Origin: Antitrichia curtipendula
Taxonomy: Eukaryota; Streptophyta; Bryopsida; Hypnales; Leucodontaceae
Assembly (NCBI GenBank): GCA_951230915.1
Contig: OX579640.1
Span: 17,318,981-17,382,980, forward strand
Length of the DNA stretch: 64,000 bases
Direction: 5' to 3'
Each line of letters opens with the position of its first letter. Within the stretch, counting starts at the first letter, position 1. Shown here piece after piece: positions 62,268 to 64,000 of this stretch. The notes under the pieces were generated by a model. That model had not been told where the DNA came from. It did no database searches and saw only the letters and a program-made list of their open reading frames with translations. Made by a program: the position numbers and the translations under genes.

Positions 62268-62375
62268 ACTCGGATACGGATACGGATACACCACAGATAC
62301 GGATATGGATACCGTAGATACGGATACCAATACAAAGCAGATACTGACAGATACGGATTCAAATACAGATCCAAA
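62268..62375. repeat. Degenerate GGATAC minisatellite
   Basis: The hexamer GGATAC and variants (AGATAC, AAATAC) repeat about 14 times, starting as CGGATACGGATACGGATACA. The 76-codon frame across it, rich in Arg, Tyr and Gly, is an effect of the repeat. Confidence 0.75.
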
Positions 62376-62538
62376 TACGTACTTGGGAGCAAATATCCCA
62401 TATTGTTTGTGAGGATTACTAACTCTGGAAATTACAAAGAAGGGGAGGGGAGGGGGGGAGGTTCAGAAAAAAATTTAATTTAAAATTTTTTTATTTAAAA
62501 TTTTTGAATGGGTGGGTGGGGTTGGTATTTAATTAGTA

Positions 62539-62636
62539 ACCTTTTTGGTACATTGTAATACAATGTGCTCAAATCCATTTCATTTTTTAATGAAATGGAT
62601 TTGAACACATTGTGTTACACAATGTACCGAAAAGGT
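62539..62636. repeat. Near-perfect 98-bp hairpin, possible small MITE
   Basis: The left arm, ACCTTTTTGGTACATTGTAA ... AAATCCATTTCATT, pairs with the right arm, AATGAAATGGATTT ... CACAATGTACCGAAAAGGT, over about 47 bp with only a few mismatches and a loop of about four bases. Directly after it, AATGTACCGAAAAGGTACTGTACCAA, which overlaps the right tip, is repeated once (about 62621 and 62649). The RNA could fold as a long stem. Confidence 0.7.
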
Positions 62637-63489
62637 ACTGTACCAACAATGTACCGAAAAGGTACTGTACCAAATAGCCAAATAGACAATCAGTTCCAAA
62701 TCATTTCAAACAGGAAAAGACCCTCCTCCTGCACGCTCATAAGAAAAATTGAAGTTCATGGTCATTTACCTCCCACAACTCATAGTTCCATGTGTTTTAA
62801 CTAAAAAGTAATAGTCCGTTTGGGTGCAATTCATAACGCCAAAATTGTGACACTCCATTCTGAATATTAGAGAATTAGGTTTTCAAAGGCACCCATCTTG
62901 AAAAGTGCCAATGTTGGGGAATTTTATTCCAATATAACAGAATTGTTAGTTAGTACTGCACTACCCCTGAAAAACTCTGATTTGACAAGACGATCAATGT
63001 ATTATGTGACCCAAAACATCTTGCCGAAACGGGCCCTGAATTTTGACAAATTGGCACAAATGGTAGCTCTTCCAGACACCCATCTGGAACCTCAGATGTA
63101 AACCCTTCCTAGTTTTAACCCCTAAAACTCCAAGGGTGTTTTCTGCCAAAAACCACTTAAAACTACCACTTCTGTTGTATTCACTTAAGGAAACCAATTT
63201 TTTTGGTTTTTTGGAAATTCAACAGTAGGATCTTGTATAGGAGGAGGCTGTAAAATGGCTCAGGCTTTAAGAACCACCCCTACAAAAGGCTCTAAAACAG
63301 TGCACATGGGTGTTGAAATGGAATTAACTTTTTGCAATGAGGAACTGCCATCCCATGTGAATGATTTTAGGCTATGGAACAAGTGAGATGGTTCACTATC
63401 ATGATTGATTTTACTCACAATAAGAACCTAAATCTGGTAAGGTCTGCAAAATGGCTTTGAAATGTCTAGAAATTGCAAAAAAACCATCT
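62637..63489. other. Spacer, no gene recognised
   Basis: Open frames of 67-79 codons are present on both strands without recognisable content. C- and G-runs lie just upstream, near 62168-62176 and 62443-62459. Confidence 0.4.
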
Positions 63490-64000
63490 GTAGCTGAACT
63501 CTCTTTTACTAAAATGCCTCTCAGTCACTCATAACTTCTTGGATTGCTCTGAAATTTTAACCACACAAACTAGACTAGTATGCGCAACTTCTCCAAAAAC
63601 TTTTATTGGAAATGGACATTGTATGAAGAAGTAACAAGCTTCCAAAGTTCACTGTAAATAAAAAATGTCGGGATTTTAAAGTTTAAATTGCTCCCAAACA
63701 TTCAAGACAACTTCAATTGACATGAAATTTTTTCCACAACAACAACACTTCAAGTCAAACATAATACAACAAATTTTATTTAAAAAAAACTTTGGATGAA
63801 GGAGATACAAGCCCCCGAAGTTGCAGTCATGAAATGCAATTTGAAGGAGTCAAATGGAAACTGCGAACTTAGATTGGCTTCCAAAAAATCAGTAAATCTT
63901 GGATTCACCTGAAAATTTTACCACACAAACTAGAAGAAAGAGCGCAAATTCTCCAACAAATTTTATTGAATTTGAACATCGGATGCAGAAGTTACAGCGC
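63490..64000 (+). repeat. Satellite-like dispersed repeat, copy 3 (runs off the window)
   Basis: It has the same order as 19255-19770: GAACTCTCTTTTACTAAAAT, CTTCTTGGATTG, ACCACACAAACTAGACTAGT, GCAACTTCTCCAAAAACTTT, GGAGATACAAGCCCCCGAAG, then a third monomer with CTTGGATTCACCTGAAAATT. The block continues past the end of the window. Confidence 0.6.

Noticed and set aside
1..64000. CRISPR array, bacterial operon or rRNA genes
   Set aside because: No regularly spaced identical short repeats with unique spacers, and gene structure is clearly eukaryotic with spliceosomal introns.

Overview
The window is nuclear DNA from a land plant: AT-rich and intron-rich, with GC-richer exons, GT-AG introns and many plant-type transposon relics. 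The mix of piggyBac and ZNF862-type hAT relics, and a receptor kinase with a Cache/VWA ectodomain, points away from a typical flowering plant. A bryophyte, lycophyte, fern or gymnosperm all fit, and I cannot decide between them. Genes are sparse; most of the window is repeats.

Layout. 1-6.7 kb is AT-rich DNA with one dispersed repeat. 6.7-9.5 kb (minus) holds a complete ten-exon gene for the meiotic recombination factor MND1. 10-21 kb holds a mariner/Stowaway-type element, two long foldback elements and two satellite-like repeat families. 22-23.3 kb (minus) is a two-exon SWIM zinc-finger gene, probably transposon-derived. 24-26 kb is a decayed piggyBac transposase with a tiny CACTA MITE nested in it. 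28.1-30.0 kb encodes a zinc-finger plus double-stranded-beta-helix protein resembling TET/JBP 2-oxoglutarate dioxygenases; its 5' part is broken and its catalytic exons are open. 33.2-35.3 kb is a decayed hAT transposase. Two copies of one 560-bp hAT-type MITE, each with an 8-bp target duplication, lie at 26.6 and 36.2 kb.

The most notable locus is 40.8-52.1 kb (plus): a 14-exon receptor-like kinase. A signal peptide leads into an ectodomain organised like the calcium-channel alpha2-delta/CACHD1 family (split Cache around a VWA domain). A transmembrane helix and a plant RD-type kinase follow. It has two in-frame TAG codons and one exon-phase mismatch, so this copy may be inactive or need unusual splicing. 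Its introns and 3' flank are full of local tandem duplications, some of which copy exon ends and splice sites.

55.2-58.0 kb (minus) carries coiled-coil exons of an unrecognised, partly broken gene. The rest, to 64 kb, is AT-rich DNA with a GGATAC-type minisatellite, a perfect-looking hairpin and another copy of the satellite-like repeat. No tRNA, rRNA or CRISPR array was recognised. Exon boundaries were read by hand from splice-site and protein-family logic and have not been checked against transcripts.
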